Of a DNA stretch of 64,000 bases, positions 34,162 to 46,649 are shown one piece after another. A program made the translations under genes and the position numbers. The DNA is taken from NCBI GenBank assembly GCA_030248225.1, contig JASANE010003541.1:1-64000 (forward strand), given 5' to 3'. Every line of letters starts with the position of its first letter. Position 1 is the first letter of the stretch. The notes beneath the pieces are model-generated. The model was not told the DNA's origin. It saw only the letters and a program-made list of their open reading frames with translations, and ran no database searches. Origin of the DNA: Trileptium ribeirensis. Lineage: Eukaryota > Nematoda > Enoplea > Enoplida > Thoracostomopsidae.

Positions 34162-37100
34162 AATTACTTACTATAATTATCAAAAGTTGACAATGCCTAC
34201 TTGAACAGAGTATGACACTTGTCGCCAGCACCGTGTAACCGCGTTGAACATGAAGCGATCAACTTAGAATTTACCCCCGCGTTTCGAGAGGGTCGTATAG
34301 CCCCAGACCTCTGGCTTTTCCGGTGACCCGCACGAACCGGGGGGGCGGCATGAAATGGCGCCCCTCTTTGGAAGGTGGGGATCAAAAACCGGGCTATAAA
34401 TTGAGGGTCAACTGTAAAAATGAACGTTTTTCGAGTTTTCTGGGGCGAAAAATCGAAAGGAACGGGTAGAGGCTACAAAAACTACAAAAATTAACGTATT
34501 TTCGAACATTTTAAAGTTGAAAAATAGAAAAAAGCTGCGAAAACTGTAAAAAAATAAACGATTTTTCCATCATATTTGGGAGTAAAACTGAATTGTGGGG
34601 CGCCAAAGCGTTATGGCAGACGCGTTTACATAGTAACGGCCTGAAATGTCATACTCTTCACAAGAAGTCATCAACTCTTGCTATTTTCAAAAGACGCCGA
34701 CAAGTTCTCCAAAATAAGTAAAACGCTGAACCCCTTAGGACAAACCTGAATTTTCGTTCAGCTGCTAAAATAAAAAAATAAGTGTTTGTTGCATCCCTTA
34801 GTAAGCGGGCTGGCCTCTCCACTATGGCGGGTGGGCGATTCCCCCATCAGTATTCGCCAAAATCCCCCATATTCGCCCCACCTCGCTCCATAAAATACCC
34901 CATGTTTGATATTAATTCAGAAAACACAAAAATAAGCGGTGGAAAACACTTGTTAGCTGCCTCGGGGTGATTTAATAAGGCAGTTACGACTTCCAATAAT
35001 ACAATCAGTACTGAAAATGTATGTGTACACATAACAAAAAAAATGGCCAAGCAATATGCGTAAAAATTGAAATTAAACATCCCCACTCGAGATTTTCCCT
35101 GAGAATGAATGTGGGAATTTCATGGAAATCCCCACTTTTTTGGCAAATGAAAGGGCCAGGTTAGTTCTATTTCTTTTGCTAAGAAATCAATAGTATATGA
35201 TAATTGTAAATAAAATTACATTGATGATAAATGACCATAAGACATAGTTAAAAAGAGGTTGTCCAACCCTAAATCCTACAGTTTAAAGCTAGAACCAAAC
35301 AGCGAGAACAACATGCTTAGCTGACCATACACGGATCACTTCAATAGATGTTAACAAAATAACTTTAGCTATTAAGAAGCATAAAAAATACATATTGCCC
35401 TACATATGATAATAAAAATACATATATATTGTAAGTACATAAAATACATATTGTAACAAGTTACCCTGTCGGAAACACATACTATGTGTCAAGAACTTTC
35501 GTTTGTGTTTTCTTCTTAAAAGAAGAATGTCACAGCAGTCATATTGCTATTAACATTGGAATTTATGCTCCTGGACTACATATAATTATTTAAATATAAA
35601 CTTTACGACGGTTCAGCATAATATATGGTGTTTGAAACATCAAATTATTTGACTTCAGCGTTTGCGAATATGCTGTCTATAACATAGCAAAAGAACGAAT
35701 CCAGACCTGGTAAAGTTGATAATATAATTTTCGATGTCATCAATTCTCGGAATTCCTAAATGTTTTCATCTCAATTGTAGTCAAGAAATCCGAGACGCTT
35801 GCTGCGTGCCATTTTTGCCCCGGCATGCAGTCTCCAGCGGCCGGATCTGAAAAGGCTTTTATGACTATAACAGATACGTGCAGTGTAGTGCAATTAAAGC
35901 TTTAATGCCCACTCTGACAGAAGGTGAAATCAATGTCACAGCCTGACGGCTGTGACAAAAATACACACGTAAATTACATATTGTAAATAAAATACATAAA
36001 AATATATTGCTCTCCCACTACCCCCACTTCCAAGCAAAATTTTTGGTAACTCTGTGTTTATCCAAGTGTATGGAACATTAGATCTACATATAAAATGACC
36101 AGCATTTTGAACCTCCAGTTTTAACCAAAATACCATTTCGTGAGCGTCACTTAACTTCGAAAAAATTATTTCTTTTATATAAATACATAGAAACAGTAAA
36201 AATCATGTTATAAACGTCATAAAAATAAACTATGTATATAATTTACTGTTAACACGAAATATATGTATATCAATTTAACAAGATTTACAATTTATATTCC
36301 AAAAATTTAGTTTATCTAGCACAGCTTTTGTATGACCCCGCCAGCCATCCTATTTTGTCATTACCGATATCGAATGGCAAAACCTTGTTACGGAAAAAAG
36401 GCTTACTTTCATTCGGTTTTCCGCTAACCGAAAATGCGTAAAATCAAATTCAGATGCCAGAAATTAGACCTTGTGTTCGAACAGAATTTCTGCGATTTGA
36501 ATTTGCAGAAATTCAGTTCCATAATTCCTAATCATTTAAATTTGGATTACTCAGTGTTCGCGAACAAATTTTAATGCAAAAGTGACGTCACAATCAAATC
36601 GATCCTATAGTTAAGCTCTCAATGTTCGCAAACAAAAATGTTCAATAATAATCGACAAATTTTCGTTCTCCAAGATTTGGGTAATTTAGCTTGGATTTTT
36701 CCGAACACAAAATGGCTAGATTTCAATCGCGAGCTGTGTTCGCGAACAGTTCTACACCGAATTTTAATTGATCAAAATGCCTTTCGTAACAATTTTTTTG
36801 CAAAATTACAAATTAGGATGGTTGGCGGGGTCATCTTAAGTTTACTCGCGCATAATTTCATACTCCAGTGCAAATAATTGTTTTTTACTTTTGTTAGGTT
36901 TCGGTGAAACCATTTTCAATAGTACCTCTTATCGGCATTTATAAATATATTATTTACAGTATGCAAATTATTCTTTTGATTTTTCAACTGTACTTAACCA
37001 AAAATAGAATTGACCTACTATGGGTGCAACAAACACTGGTTTTTGTTAGTTTAGCAACAATGAAAATTCGTTTTCGTCTAAAGGATTCAACATTTTGCCT

Positions 37101-38802
37101 GTTTTCGATATTTTTTGTAAGCGAAATAGCAAATTTTTCATGTGGCTCGGTATCATGCATGTTTTCAATAGTTTAGTGAGTGATATCTATAACAAAGGGC
37201 ATTATCAGTACTGAAAAAGGATTTACATGGTTTTATTTTTTCCAATTCAGAGTTGTGCGCGAGTACGGCTGCCGGCGGGCCGGGCTGGGTAGGATCTCAA
37301 ATCTTGAGCGCACGGGTAATGGGTACCCATAACGCTCACAATCATTTATGACAGTCGAAATGACAACTTAACGCCATCAGAAAGACATTATGGTCCCGTT
37401 TAGTCAGCAATGCGCTGAAAACTTTGTAGTTTTTAGCAACCGATATTGAAACAACTATGTCATTTTACTTAGTGGCCACATCGTGGATGCCTTTATTGCA
37501 CAGTGGGCGCTGTCATCGAAATGATTTAATTGTCCCTTTGCTATGTGCTCTTTAAAAGAGCGAGTGGTTCGTTCCTTTTAGTGGGCGATATCTAAAATTC
37601 TGTGTTAGTGAGTATTGGCGGAAAAAAAACTAAGCTATGTATTTACGGAATCGGTACTACGGCAAAGGTCATGGGGCAGGGAATTTATCAATTTCCCAAT
37701 ATCCCTAAGTCAAAAACCTTTCGTATAAAGTGGCTGTTTGGACAGTAGGGAGGCAGGTGATGAAAGTGGATGAAATTTCTTGGACGCATAACCTGGACGA
37801 CGAATGTCAGCGGCAAAGAATTAACTATTGCGAAGCAGATGCAAAAATATAGTTTAAAGTCAATAATGATAACCTTCTAAAGTCCCTTATAAAGGTCTAC
37901 AAGTTGCGGGCTTCGCGGCCGTGAGATAATTCTCTGAGCATGTAGGTACGGGCTTATGTAGTGGTGATGACCGGGCCTCCAAGGCCCGCACGTCTCTTCC
38001 AATTACCGTTCAGGGAATTTTTTTCCTAACTAGGTTTTGCCATTTTTCTTGAACCAAATATATTAGCAGGAAACGACTTTAGACCAATTTTATGGTAGGG
38101 GCGTAACCAAGATGTCAAAAGAAAGGATCCTGTTCCACTAATTTCGGCGAAAACGTGGGTCCAAGATGGGCCCAACAAGATTTTGTACCTCATAAATTTA
38201 TAGTTACCTAGTGACGATAATAATCTATAACTACCCATCGACAGACAATTTTAACAATATTCATGTATGTACATAATTATCATATTATATTTTTTGTGTA
38301 TATAAATTGGGTGAATTTTTGGTGTAAGTTAATTCGCTTCCAAGGGGTGTAAGAACCTATGTAAGTACTCGAAATAGTGCTCAGAAAGGCACTAGACTGC
38401 AACTTAACTAAGTTTACTTTTTAAATGACATAAATTGCATTTTGAGTGAACCGGAATGCGGAAAATTTCTGGACCTGTGAAAACACGATTAGATCAATTT
38501 TAGGGTTATTGGAAGTTGCGTTACGTAAAGTATATACTCGAAAAAGCGCCCCGGTTGACTAAGTTTGCTGAATACGAAAAATCTGATTTTAAGCTCCATA
38601 AACACGATGAGTCCTATTTCAGAAGTATCAGAACGGACGTAGATACTCGAAATAGTGCTCAGAAAGTCACTAGACTGTTCAACTTAACTAGGTATACTTT
38701 TTAACGGCCTAAATCGCACTTTGGGCGAACAACGAACCGAAAATAAGATTTTGGGCCTTCGAAAACACGATTAGCCCAATTTTAGTGGTGTAGAAAGTTA
38801 CG
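34162..38802. other. intronic, repeats only
   Basis: No gene recognised. Around 36480-36900 ttcgcgaac words recall the type A MITEs. 38350-38800 contains direct repeats of about 280 bp marked by actcgaaatagtgctcagaa (about 38368 and 38645), continued after the MITE pair at 39213. Confidence 0.45.
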
Positions 38803-39035
38803 TACAGTACTCGCCAAAAATGACCGTCGCATTTCGAGCGAGCGAGTTCGAGCGAGTCGCGAGCGAGTCTCGAGCGAGTCGCGAGCGAGTGGCTCGCTCG
38901 AGATTTCGTAACTATTTAAATTAATAGAAAATTCTATTTTTAGAACAAATTTATTTCGAGCGAGTCGCGAGCGAGTCTCGAGCGAGTGTCGAGCGAGTCG
39001 CGAGCGAGCGACAGTCATTTTTGGCGGGTACTGTA
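38803..39035. mobile_element. palindromic MITE, type B (GAGCGAGTCGCGAGC words)
   Basis: 233 bp. Left tip tacagtactcgccaaaaatg, right tip reversed tacagtacccgccaaaaatg. Both arms consist of reiterated gagcgagtcgcgagcgagt, around an AT-rich centre with aattctatttttagaac. Confidence 0.82.
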
Positions 39036-39211
39036 CAGTACCCGCCAAATGCCAAAAATGACTGTCGCTCGCTCGACACTAGCTCGAAATAAATTTGTTC
39101 TAAAAATATATTGTTAACTTAAATAGTTTCGAAATCTCGAGCGAGCCACTCGCTGGCTCGAAATACCACAGGCTCGCTCGACATTTCGAGTCATTTCTGT
39201 CGCGTACTGTA
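39034..39211. mobile_element. palindromic MITE, type B, abutting the previous one
   Basis: 178 bp. Starts tacagtacccgccaaatgcc and ends gtcgcgtactgta. It shares the TA at 39034-39035 with the neighbouring copy, so the two lie end to end with one common target dinucleotide. Confidence 0.78.
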
Positions 39212-39719
39212 AGTACTCGAAATAGTGCTCACAAAGCCACTAGAGTAACCAATTTGACTTTTTAACGTGATGATTGGAGATATGCAAAACTTCCCTTATC
39301 CAATTTTTCAACTTTCTACTGACATCATATTCAAAATCAGCACATCATGAAAAATGAGCGATATTGGTCCAATGCGCCAAAAAACTTAGAAAGGACAAAT
39401 TCAGTAGGAGAGTAATTTGTCATTTTTAATTCTAAAATAAACAAAAATTCTTTCTTTTTGACCGACTATATCCATACAACAAGCAAAAATATTTTGCTTG
39501 GTAGGCAAAACTATATTAGCTCGAGTAAAAATAATCTAAAATCAAAAATTGAGTGCACATCGAACAAAATTAAGTCCAGCTTTGTTGAGCCAAATTTAGC
39601 CCATTTTCGGTCATCAGTCGGATCAGCCGTGGAATATCGCAGGACGAATTATTATTGACGCAGGATGCGTTGATCGATACAAATCTTAACACTATCAGTT
39701 AATTGCGATTACACGATAG

Positions 39720-39860
39720 TACAATCACACTCAGAAATAAAAGCACGCTAAAATTTCGCGAACACTTAGTGAATTATGCGCGAATAACAATTGAACGGTT
39801 GCTGTTAATTTTTCGCGAACGATTAGCGAAAAATTAGTTTCGTTTCTGAGCGTGGCTGTA
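39720..39860. mobile_element. palindromic MITE, type A
   Basis: 141 bp. Starts tacaatcacactcagaaata and, reversed, tacagccacgctcagaaac; TTCGCGAA words in both arms. Same family as 17883-18005. Confidence 0.78.
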
Positions 39861-40770
39861 GTAGATGGGAAAAAGGACTAGTGAATAATTTCTGAAAACC
39901 ACGGTTTCCGGTGTCTCAGGAATATGCGACATTATCCGGTAAACTAGGAACCGCGTGACTCCTTTCCACAAGACCTACGGATCGATACCAAAATCACCCA
40001 TGTAAACCTACCACTCTGGTCTCTCAACAGAAAGAGGGGAGGGGCAGGATTTTCGAACTCCCCCAGAATTTCGATGGCTCCCACTACCCGCACGTCAATT
40101 TTGGCTTTCCCCGTGTTAACTTCCCAAGCACCTCCAGGTATTTTAAGTCACAGCAAAAAGGATCGCCTAACAAGAAACGGTTTAGCCAAACTTATATTAC
40201 TGCATATATTTCGACTATATACGACAAAATCCTAGGTAAAGTAAAGTGAAGTGCGGCCTGCACAAATTCACATTTTCAGTGTTTTATGCAATAAAAACAA
40301 CGATACAAGTATTGTGTATACTTATAAAGTTCGAAAATTTGTATATAAATTATAAAATCACCAGTTGAGCTGAGGTGTAGTGTTGCCCTAAGGCAAGCTG
40401 AGAGCCGAGTAATTTCCAGTTTCCTCCAGGTTGGAGCTGGATGCCCTAGCTCAAGGCCCCCAGGTAACATCTTGTTCCCATGGAGAGCTCAGCTGCTTGG
40501 TAAATAAGGTAAAACACCTATCTCTAAGGCGTCTTCGAGAAGCCCGTTGAACCAATGGTTATTGGCTTCTCTCCGTGAATCAGTGAAAATCCGATGCGGT
40601 AGCAATATCATTATTAAAGAATAAGCCCTGTTACAATCTGTCAATAAGTTATTTCCGAAAACAGGTAGAATTTTAAATATTTTATTACGTAGCGTTCACA
40701 TAAAATTACGACTGAACAACCCGCATTGAGTCAAAATACAATTGAAATCAGATTTGAAGAAACTGGCAGA
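39861..40770. other. intronic, nothing recognised
   Basis: A minus-strand frame at 40276-40470 includes GLELGHPAPTWRKLEI, possibly a transposon relic, but nothing else supports it. Confidence 0.4.
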
Positions 40771-41744
40771 ACAAAACTATACAAGATGAAAATCGTGTGA
40801 AACCAAAATCAACTGCTTTAAAAATAAGGGCGGTCTAAGGCCATTCTGAGGCTCGCATGCTTGAAAAGTGCATCGAGGGTTCAAACGATTTACATGTTTA
40901 AAAAACATTCAGTCCAGCACAAGAACCAAACTATACAAGATGAAAATCATATGAAAATCGTGTGAAACCAAAATCAACTGCTTTAAAAATAAGGGCGGTC
41001 TAAGACCATTCTGAGGCTCGAATGATTGAAAAGTGCATCGAGGGCTCAAACGATATACATGTTTAAAAACATTCAGTCCAGCACAAGAACCAAACTATAC
41101 AAGATGAAAATCATGTGAAACCAAAAAGTCAACTGCTTTAAAAATAAGGGCGGCCTAAGACCACTCTGAGGCTCGCATGATTGAAAAGTGCATCGAGGGC
41201 TCAAACGATTTAAATGTTTAAAAAACATTCAGTCCAGCACAACAACCAAACTATACAAGATGAAAATAATATGAAAATCGTGTGAAACCAAAATCAACCG
41301 CTTTAAAAATAAGATCGCAGTCTAAGACCATTCTGAGGCTCGCATGATTGAAAAGTGCATCGAGGGCTCAAACGATTTACATGTTTAAAAAACATTCAGT
41401 CGAGCACAAGAACCAAACTATACAAGATGAAAATCATATGAAAATCGTGTGAAACCAAAATCAACTGCTTCAAAAATAAGGGCAGTCTAAGACCACCCTG
41501 AGGCTCGCATGATTGAAAAGTGCATTGAGGGCTCAAACGATTTACATTTTTAAAAAACATTCAGTACAGCACTAGAACCAAACTATACAAGATGAACATC
41601 ATATGAAAATGGTGTGAAACCAAAATCAGCTTTAAAAATAAGGGCGGTCTAAGACCACTCTGAGGCTCGCATGATTGAAAAGTGCATCGAGGGCTCAAAC
41701 GATTTACATGTTTAAAAAACATTCAGTCCAGCACAAGAACCAAA
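40771..41744. repeat. tandem array of about 155-168 bp, six units
   Basis: Units start near 40774, 40927, 41091, 41247, 41415 and 41578 with aaactatacaagatgaaaat and end with aacattcagtccagcac. Small length changes come from an optional atcatatgaaa insertion. Open frames none; function unknown. Confidence 0.93.
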
Positions 41745-41946
41745 TCCAAAAATTTATAGCTTTTACCATAACTTGCCAGGAATGACTATTACCTTACAAG
41801 CGAATGCCTTGGTCAAAAATGTATAACTATTAAAATTAATAATAAAATTTTATTTTACAACGATATGCTTTCGTATGAGTGTGCGGCAATCATGTATGTT
41901 AGTACTGCATTCCGATAACTAAACAGCTCATTCTAAGGCCGTCACT

Positions 41947-42063
41947 TACAGTGGCGCTCAGAAATAAAAGCAAATTTTTCGCGAATGGTTCGCGAACAAT
42001 TTGCGAATACCAATTGAATACTGTTAATTTTTGACTGAATACTCATTTATGGGGAGTACTGTA
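41947..42063. mobile_element. palindromic MITE, type A, right arm degraded
   Basis: Starts tacagtggcgctcagaaata and runs into aatttttcgcgaatgg; the right tip is only actgta. Same family as 17883-18005. Confidence 0.65.
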
Positions 42064-42749
42064 GTTGTGTGCCAATACTAGTACCGTAGTTTGGTGCACT
42101 AAATCGTTGTACGCGGCAAAATTCGGCAAAAAATCATTCAAAGCGAAAAAATAGTAGACCAATAGACGATTTATACTGCTACAGTTGACTTAAACGGTGA
42201 TAATATTCTGGAAATTTCAAAAATAATCGAAGTCCTTTACCTAGAAAGCAGTTCTTGGTAACGTTATTTACTTAAATTCCGTATACGTATATTATTTAAA
42301 ACTGTGTAAATTTTAAAATTAAAAATCCAAAATATAATTGAATATTTGGTTCCAAACAAACAGTGACCATTACTATAAGTGTATATCAGCCACATATGTA
42401 CATGAATAAATCACGTTATTGTTTTCAGGCATAGGGTCTAAAGGGGTGGATGGGGCACGGGGCCCATAGAACCCCAATGTTGTCGACGGAAAAATACTTT
42501 CCGATAACAACGCTGGATGCAGCTTAAAATTGACGAATATTCTTACATTTTGGGTGGACATACGCCATGACAGGAGTTAACCGAAAATTTTTCTCCCGTC
42601 CTCTCCAGGTTTTCGTCGCTGCATGCGGGGCTTAGATAGTTCGTCCGGGGCCGGGTACTGAGTCAGAAGGGCACAAATTTTCGAAATTTTACGAACTCAT
42701 AATTTTTCCCAAGTTTGATAAATTTTTCCAAGTTTTAGATAAGAAACAA
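42064..42749. other. intronic, nothing recognised
   Basis: AT-rich; no repeat or gene beyond the LINE tip that follows it. Confidence 0.4.
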
Positions 42750-43005
42750 TGTCATGTCCCTGAAAAGGCTGCAGAGGCTTGGGCATGTAATCCGAATGCA
42801 AGAAAGTACATTACATTGGTTCCCACGTATAGCTTCTACGGACAAAACCAGCCGCCACACTGCAACAGTTTCACGAGAGAGGCAGAACAACGTGGAAGCA
42901 CACAATGAGAAAAGAATTCGAAAGGCATGAGGACTGCCTTCTGCAGCAGAAGAAACTCGGAACGCCACTGCCTCACCTACCGTTCAGATCTAGCCTTTGA
43001 ATCGA
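42750..43005 (+). pseudogene. 3' remnant of another LINE reverse transcriptase ORF
   Basis: SLKRLQRLGHVIRM, then after a frame change RTTWKHTMRKEFERHED, stop at about 43000. The RLGHV.RM plus R..TW...M.KE pattern is the typical C-terminus of many LINE ORF2 proteins. Only this tip is left. Confidence 0.6.
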
Positions 43006-43737
43006 ACAGAACAAAATAGCTTTACTAGAACATCTCACGAATACACTGAACGAATGAATATCCTATTCAGTAATGTTTTGATGCCGATAATATTTTATAG
43101 CCAGCGTATAACTATAAAACATCGTGTTGACTACTATGTTGCGAAAAGAATAGAATCTCACTGAAACATTCATTGATTGTATTTTGAGTAAAATAGAGTA
43201 TCATAATCAGTAAAAATAATTCATAAGTATAGAGACCATTTTAACCGTCTAGTTAGAAACATAAATTCCTCAATCATACAATCGTCAGCTTTTTAAGCAG
43301 GAATAAGCAAATACCAAAATATTACCTTATCGACATATCATGACTGAAATATGAAAATATCCGCTGAATACAGCGGACATTCTTCGACTCCCGTTTGCCT
43401 AACTTTTCGGCCCGCACGAGATACACAGTGGTAGGAATCATTAGCAGCGTCCATGCAATCGGTCATTTTAATATGCATTCTACGAGGTTTACAGATCTTG
43501 AAGCTTTGAGAAATGAGTTATCCCAGCCGATTTGAACAAGCGATCTTGCGGTCAACAGTCTAACGCTGTCCCAACAGTGCAACTAGTTCATCACCCGTAT
43601 GGCTTTGGATAAATTAAGACATACTATGCTTCAGTTGCTATCTATATTTACAATGCTTCTGATCGAGTTTCAGTGCTCTAAATCGAGTTACACAAAAAAA
43701 ATAAAGCAAAACGGCTACGAATCCAAACATCACCTAC
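43006..43737. other. intronic, nothing recognised
   Basis: AT-rich stretch between the LINE tip and HELLS exon c. The plus-strand frame from 43599 is the shadow of that exon. Confidence 0.5.
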
Positions 43738-43990
43738 CCATCCAACTGAAGGCGAAGCCATTCCCAGCAATTATTGTAAGTAGGTTCCCGGCTACTGATA
43801 GAAGTATTGGTGTCATCGTCACATTCCGCCGTTGTCAGCACACTTTCACTTGTTTCTTTATATCCCAAAGCTGTAAGAGCTTTGGTCAAATCTTGATCGT
43901 TATCAAAAACCGCATAGTTAATGCGCTTTTCGGCTACAACACGACGCTTACGACCACCGCGACAATTAAGCTCTTTGTTTTCGTAATCTT
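43738..43990 (-). CDS. HELLS: HELLS exon c: HELLS-specific basic/acidic insertion
   Basis: A 253-nt exon that no simple database-style ORF start reveals. It was found by looking for the linker required by codon phase. It encodes GGRKRRVVAEKRINYAVFDN, matching the human HELLS insertion GRPKRRTRKSINYSKIDD, then a polar and acidic stretch (ECDDDTNTS) and NNCWEWLRLQLDG. The acceptor is cattacag and the donor is GATGG followed by gtaggtg. The phase is two bases in and two bases out, exactly what exons b and d need. The basic motif is the family signature; the acidic tail is not conserved and its 3' boundary is slightly less certain. Confidence 0.9.
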
Positions 43991-44349
43991 CTGTAATGAA
44001 AAACTTTTTCTAACTTAAAAGATTGATGATCAGATCTTCACAATGAACAGTGACAGTTTTTTTACCGAGCTCGTAATCCGGACAATAATGTACGTAGCTA
44101 CCTGATATGCGTAGCACGATATGGCTTTACTTGACCCTATTTAAGTCGGAAATTTCGAACTGGCCTGTCAAAATTGGGGAAGGGGACCATCAAGTATTTC
44201 AACGTCCTGAGGTTCTAGCCTGCTATTCGGAAAAGGAATATTTGGCTTCGACGTTCATTCCCGCAAGTTCCTTCCCACCTGGCTGAAAAAGTAGTAACGT
44301 TTTCACAGTTGGGTTAAAAATATGTGAATTTTGCCTAAAATCATCAAAT

Positions 44350-44446
44350 AGTATTAGTAAATGAAAAACCCCGGTTTTGCTCCCCCCCGCCGGCGTAGGC
44401 CGGCAGTTGGTGAGTCCTTAGCGGTTAATGCTGGTTACATATATGT
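44350..44446 (+). repeat. left terminal inverted repeat of the Polinton-type element
   Basis: About 97 bp, imperfectly complementary to 54842-54938. It includes an AT-rich tip, a CCCCGGTTTTG block, a C7 run, a GC-rich CCGGC box and the closing ggttaatgctggttacat, which is identical in both copies. Confidence 0.9.
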
Positions 44447-46019
44447 GGTGGAAGAAACAATTTGAATATATCGTTGCTAGGCAACACAATCAGATTGGAA
44501 ATTAAAACATTACGGTCATTTATATGTAGTTATAGTTGTTGCTTAAATGATATATGGAGATGTTAGGTAATGATCTTTTTCTGGCTTTCATGTATAAAAC
44601 CTAATGACATCACTGAACTGCTGTTTGTTGCATCATCCACACAGATTTAATTATTACCGCAACCCCACATAAATAAATTTAGACAATTAAGCGAACAAGC
44701 GGTCATGAGTATATTACACAAGGTTTTATCGAAAACAGCTACTTTCCTTCGATGATGTCATTTATAAATTAAATTGTCCTAACGATTATAGACCTTCTGG
44801 AAACCATTATAGTAAAGAACATATCGTATTAAAGAAACATATATGTTTGTGTATCTGTATATATAAAGCAAAATAACCGCGATGTGTTATTATGGTATTG
44901 AAGTGGTGTGACATCATACAATCTGGAATCTAGTTGCAACTCGAATGGTCATAATTAGAATAATTCTGTATAGTGTAACTTGTGGTGTTGGTGCCAACAG
45001 ATTGAATTAGAAACTATACCGTTTTAGTGGAGTGGGTTTCATTTCCTTCACTTAAACAAGCTAGGTACACTAATAATAATAACTTTTTAACCCACGGTGC
45101 TAAAATCACCAAAACTCGTGGCTGCAGGTTTTACAGCACGTGGATTTCACTAGTTTTATTTATTCTAAACTAGGTTACATAGCTAATAATTTATAGGTTA
45201 TAATTTCTAACTTTTCAACAAATAGTCACAAAGCTACTACAATTCATATCTCTAAGTTTTAGAGTACATTCATTATTTATTATATTTGAATAAAGCTATA
45301 TTCCATAGTTAATAAGCTAGTATACGTTATATTAAAATAACTTTTAAACTAAAAGTCATAAAGTGATAAACATTTATAGCGATAGGTTTTCTAGTAGGCT
45401 GATTTCATTTTTGCTACCAACGCTAAGCTAGATTACATAGCTAATAAGCTAGATAATAATTTGTTCATTATATTAGAATAACTTTTTAACTAATAGTTGT
45501 AAAGTAATAGAAATACATATCTATACGTTTTCAAGTACGCTCATTTCATTTTTGCTACTTAAATAAAACTAAGTTACATAGCTAATAATTTATATTTATT
45601 ATTATACTGTTTGTTTAAGTATATACCTAGTAATTTAGTTATATAGTTAACAGCTATCTGCAATCCAAATCGCGGTCACAATCAAGTTACCCCGTTTTTA
45701 TTCAAAAATCTCTTAAAAAGAACTAAACTGTAGTAGATGTAACAAAAGTTTTACCACATTGACAGACAAAAGGAAAGACGGTCAACGGTATCAAGTACCA
45801 TTTAAATAGCTTATCTGTGATTATTTATAATATCTTAAAAAGGATGGAATCACAAAAAGGTATTTTTGCTTCAATAGGTTTTCGAGGCTTGGGACATATA
45901 AGCAGTATCCTATGTCATTGTTTTTGCTATGCGTTTTATCAAAATATAAAACTTTTTTGTAACTAATTATTGCTTTATATTTCAGAGTTAGATATAATAA
46001 AATAATTCCTTATAAGGAA
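44447..46019. other. left subterminal non-coding region of the Polinton-type element
   Basis: About 1.6 kb, very AT-rich, without any coding frame I can support. From about 45060 to 45620 it holds degenerate direct repeats of roughly 110-160 bp, recognisable by the recurring ttacatagctaata and aataactttttaac. In complete Polintons this position would hold further genes. Confidence 0.6.
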
Positions 46020-46395
46020 ATGGCGCTTAAGTGTGAACAATGTAATTTAACCTTTAGTCGACGTGATCATTTATCTCGTCATGCCAATCACGTTCATAAT
46101 AACAAAATGAATCACAAATGCGAGCAATGTGGGATTGTCTCGTAAAGATGTCTTAATTCGACATATAAGGAGGAGCCACCCCGATGTAAACCCAGTAATT
46201 CCACCTGTGGGAAAATCAAAGAGACGATTAGAAAATGCATCGTCAAATGAAGAACCAGTCGTTAAACAAACTAGGTTTGTGGATATCTGTACTGAGTTGA
46301 CGACTCAAAGAAAAAATGCATCAATTTTTGACTGCAGTAACTCATCCGAATTGCGCGAATGGATGAAAGCACTAAAAGGTAATAATGAGGCTTGA
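46020..46395 (+). pseudogene. C2H2 zinc-finger protein of the Polinton-type element (frameshifted)
   Basis: ATG at 46020. The first finger has CEQC, then HLSRHANHVH; a second begins CEQCG and continues LSRKDVLIRHIRRSH, but a single-base frame change at about 46133 separates the halves. The tail continues to 46395 with a basic patch (KSKRR) and ends EWMKALKGNNEA. Small zinc-finger ORFs ahead of the polymerase occur in related animal elements; a DNA-binding role at the TIRs is inference. Confidence 0.7.
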
Positions 46396-46649
46396 TCGAA
46401 AACTTCTGCTGTGCGATCTTCAATAGCAACTCTATTATCTAATAATTCTGTTATTTGCAAACATTTGTTGGTGATTAACATTCAATGTTTAATATTTAAA
46501 TCATAATATCCGGTTATCATATTGTAATAACTCGTAACCTTTACACATTTCAGGCTATCTTCACAGTTATTATATCGTTCCAACTAGTTTGGTCAATGAT
46601 TTATCGATATTTCTCAATACGTCGCGACCAATGATTTCAAAAACACACC

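Noticed and set aside
43599..44018. 139-codon plus-strand frame as a gene
   Set aside because: It is the complement of HELLS exon c (43738-43990), which explains its openness.
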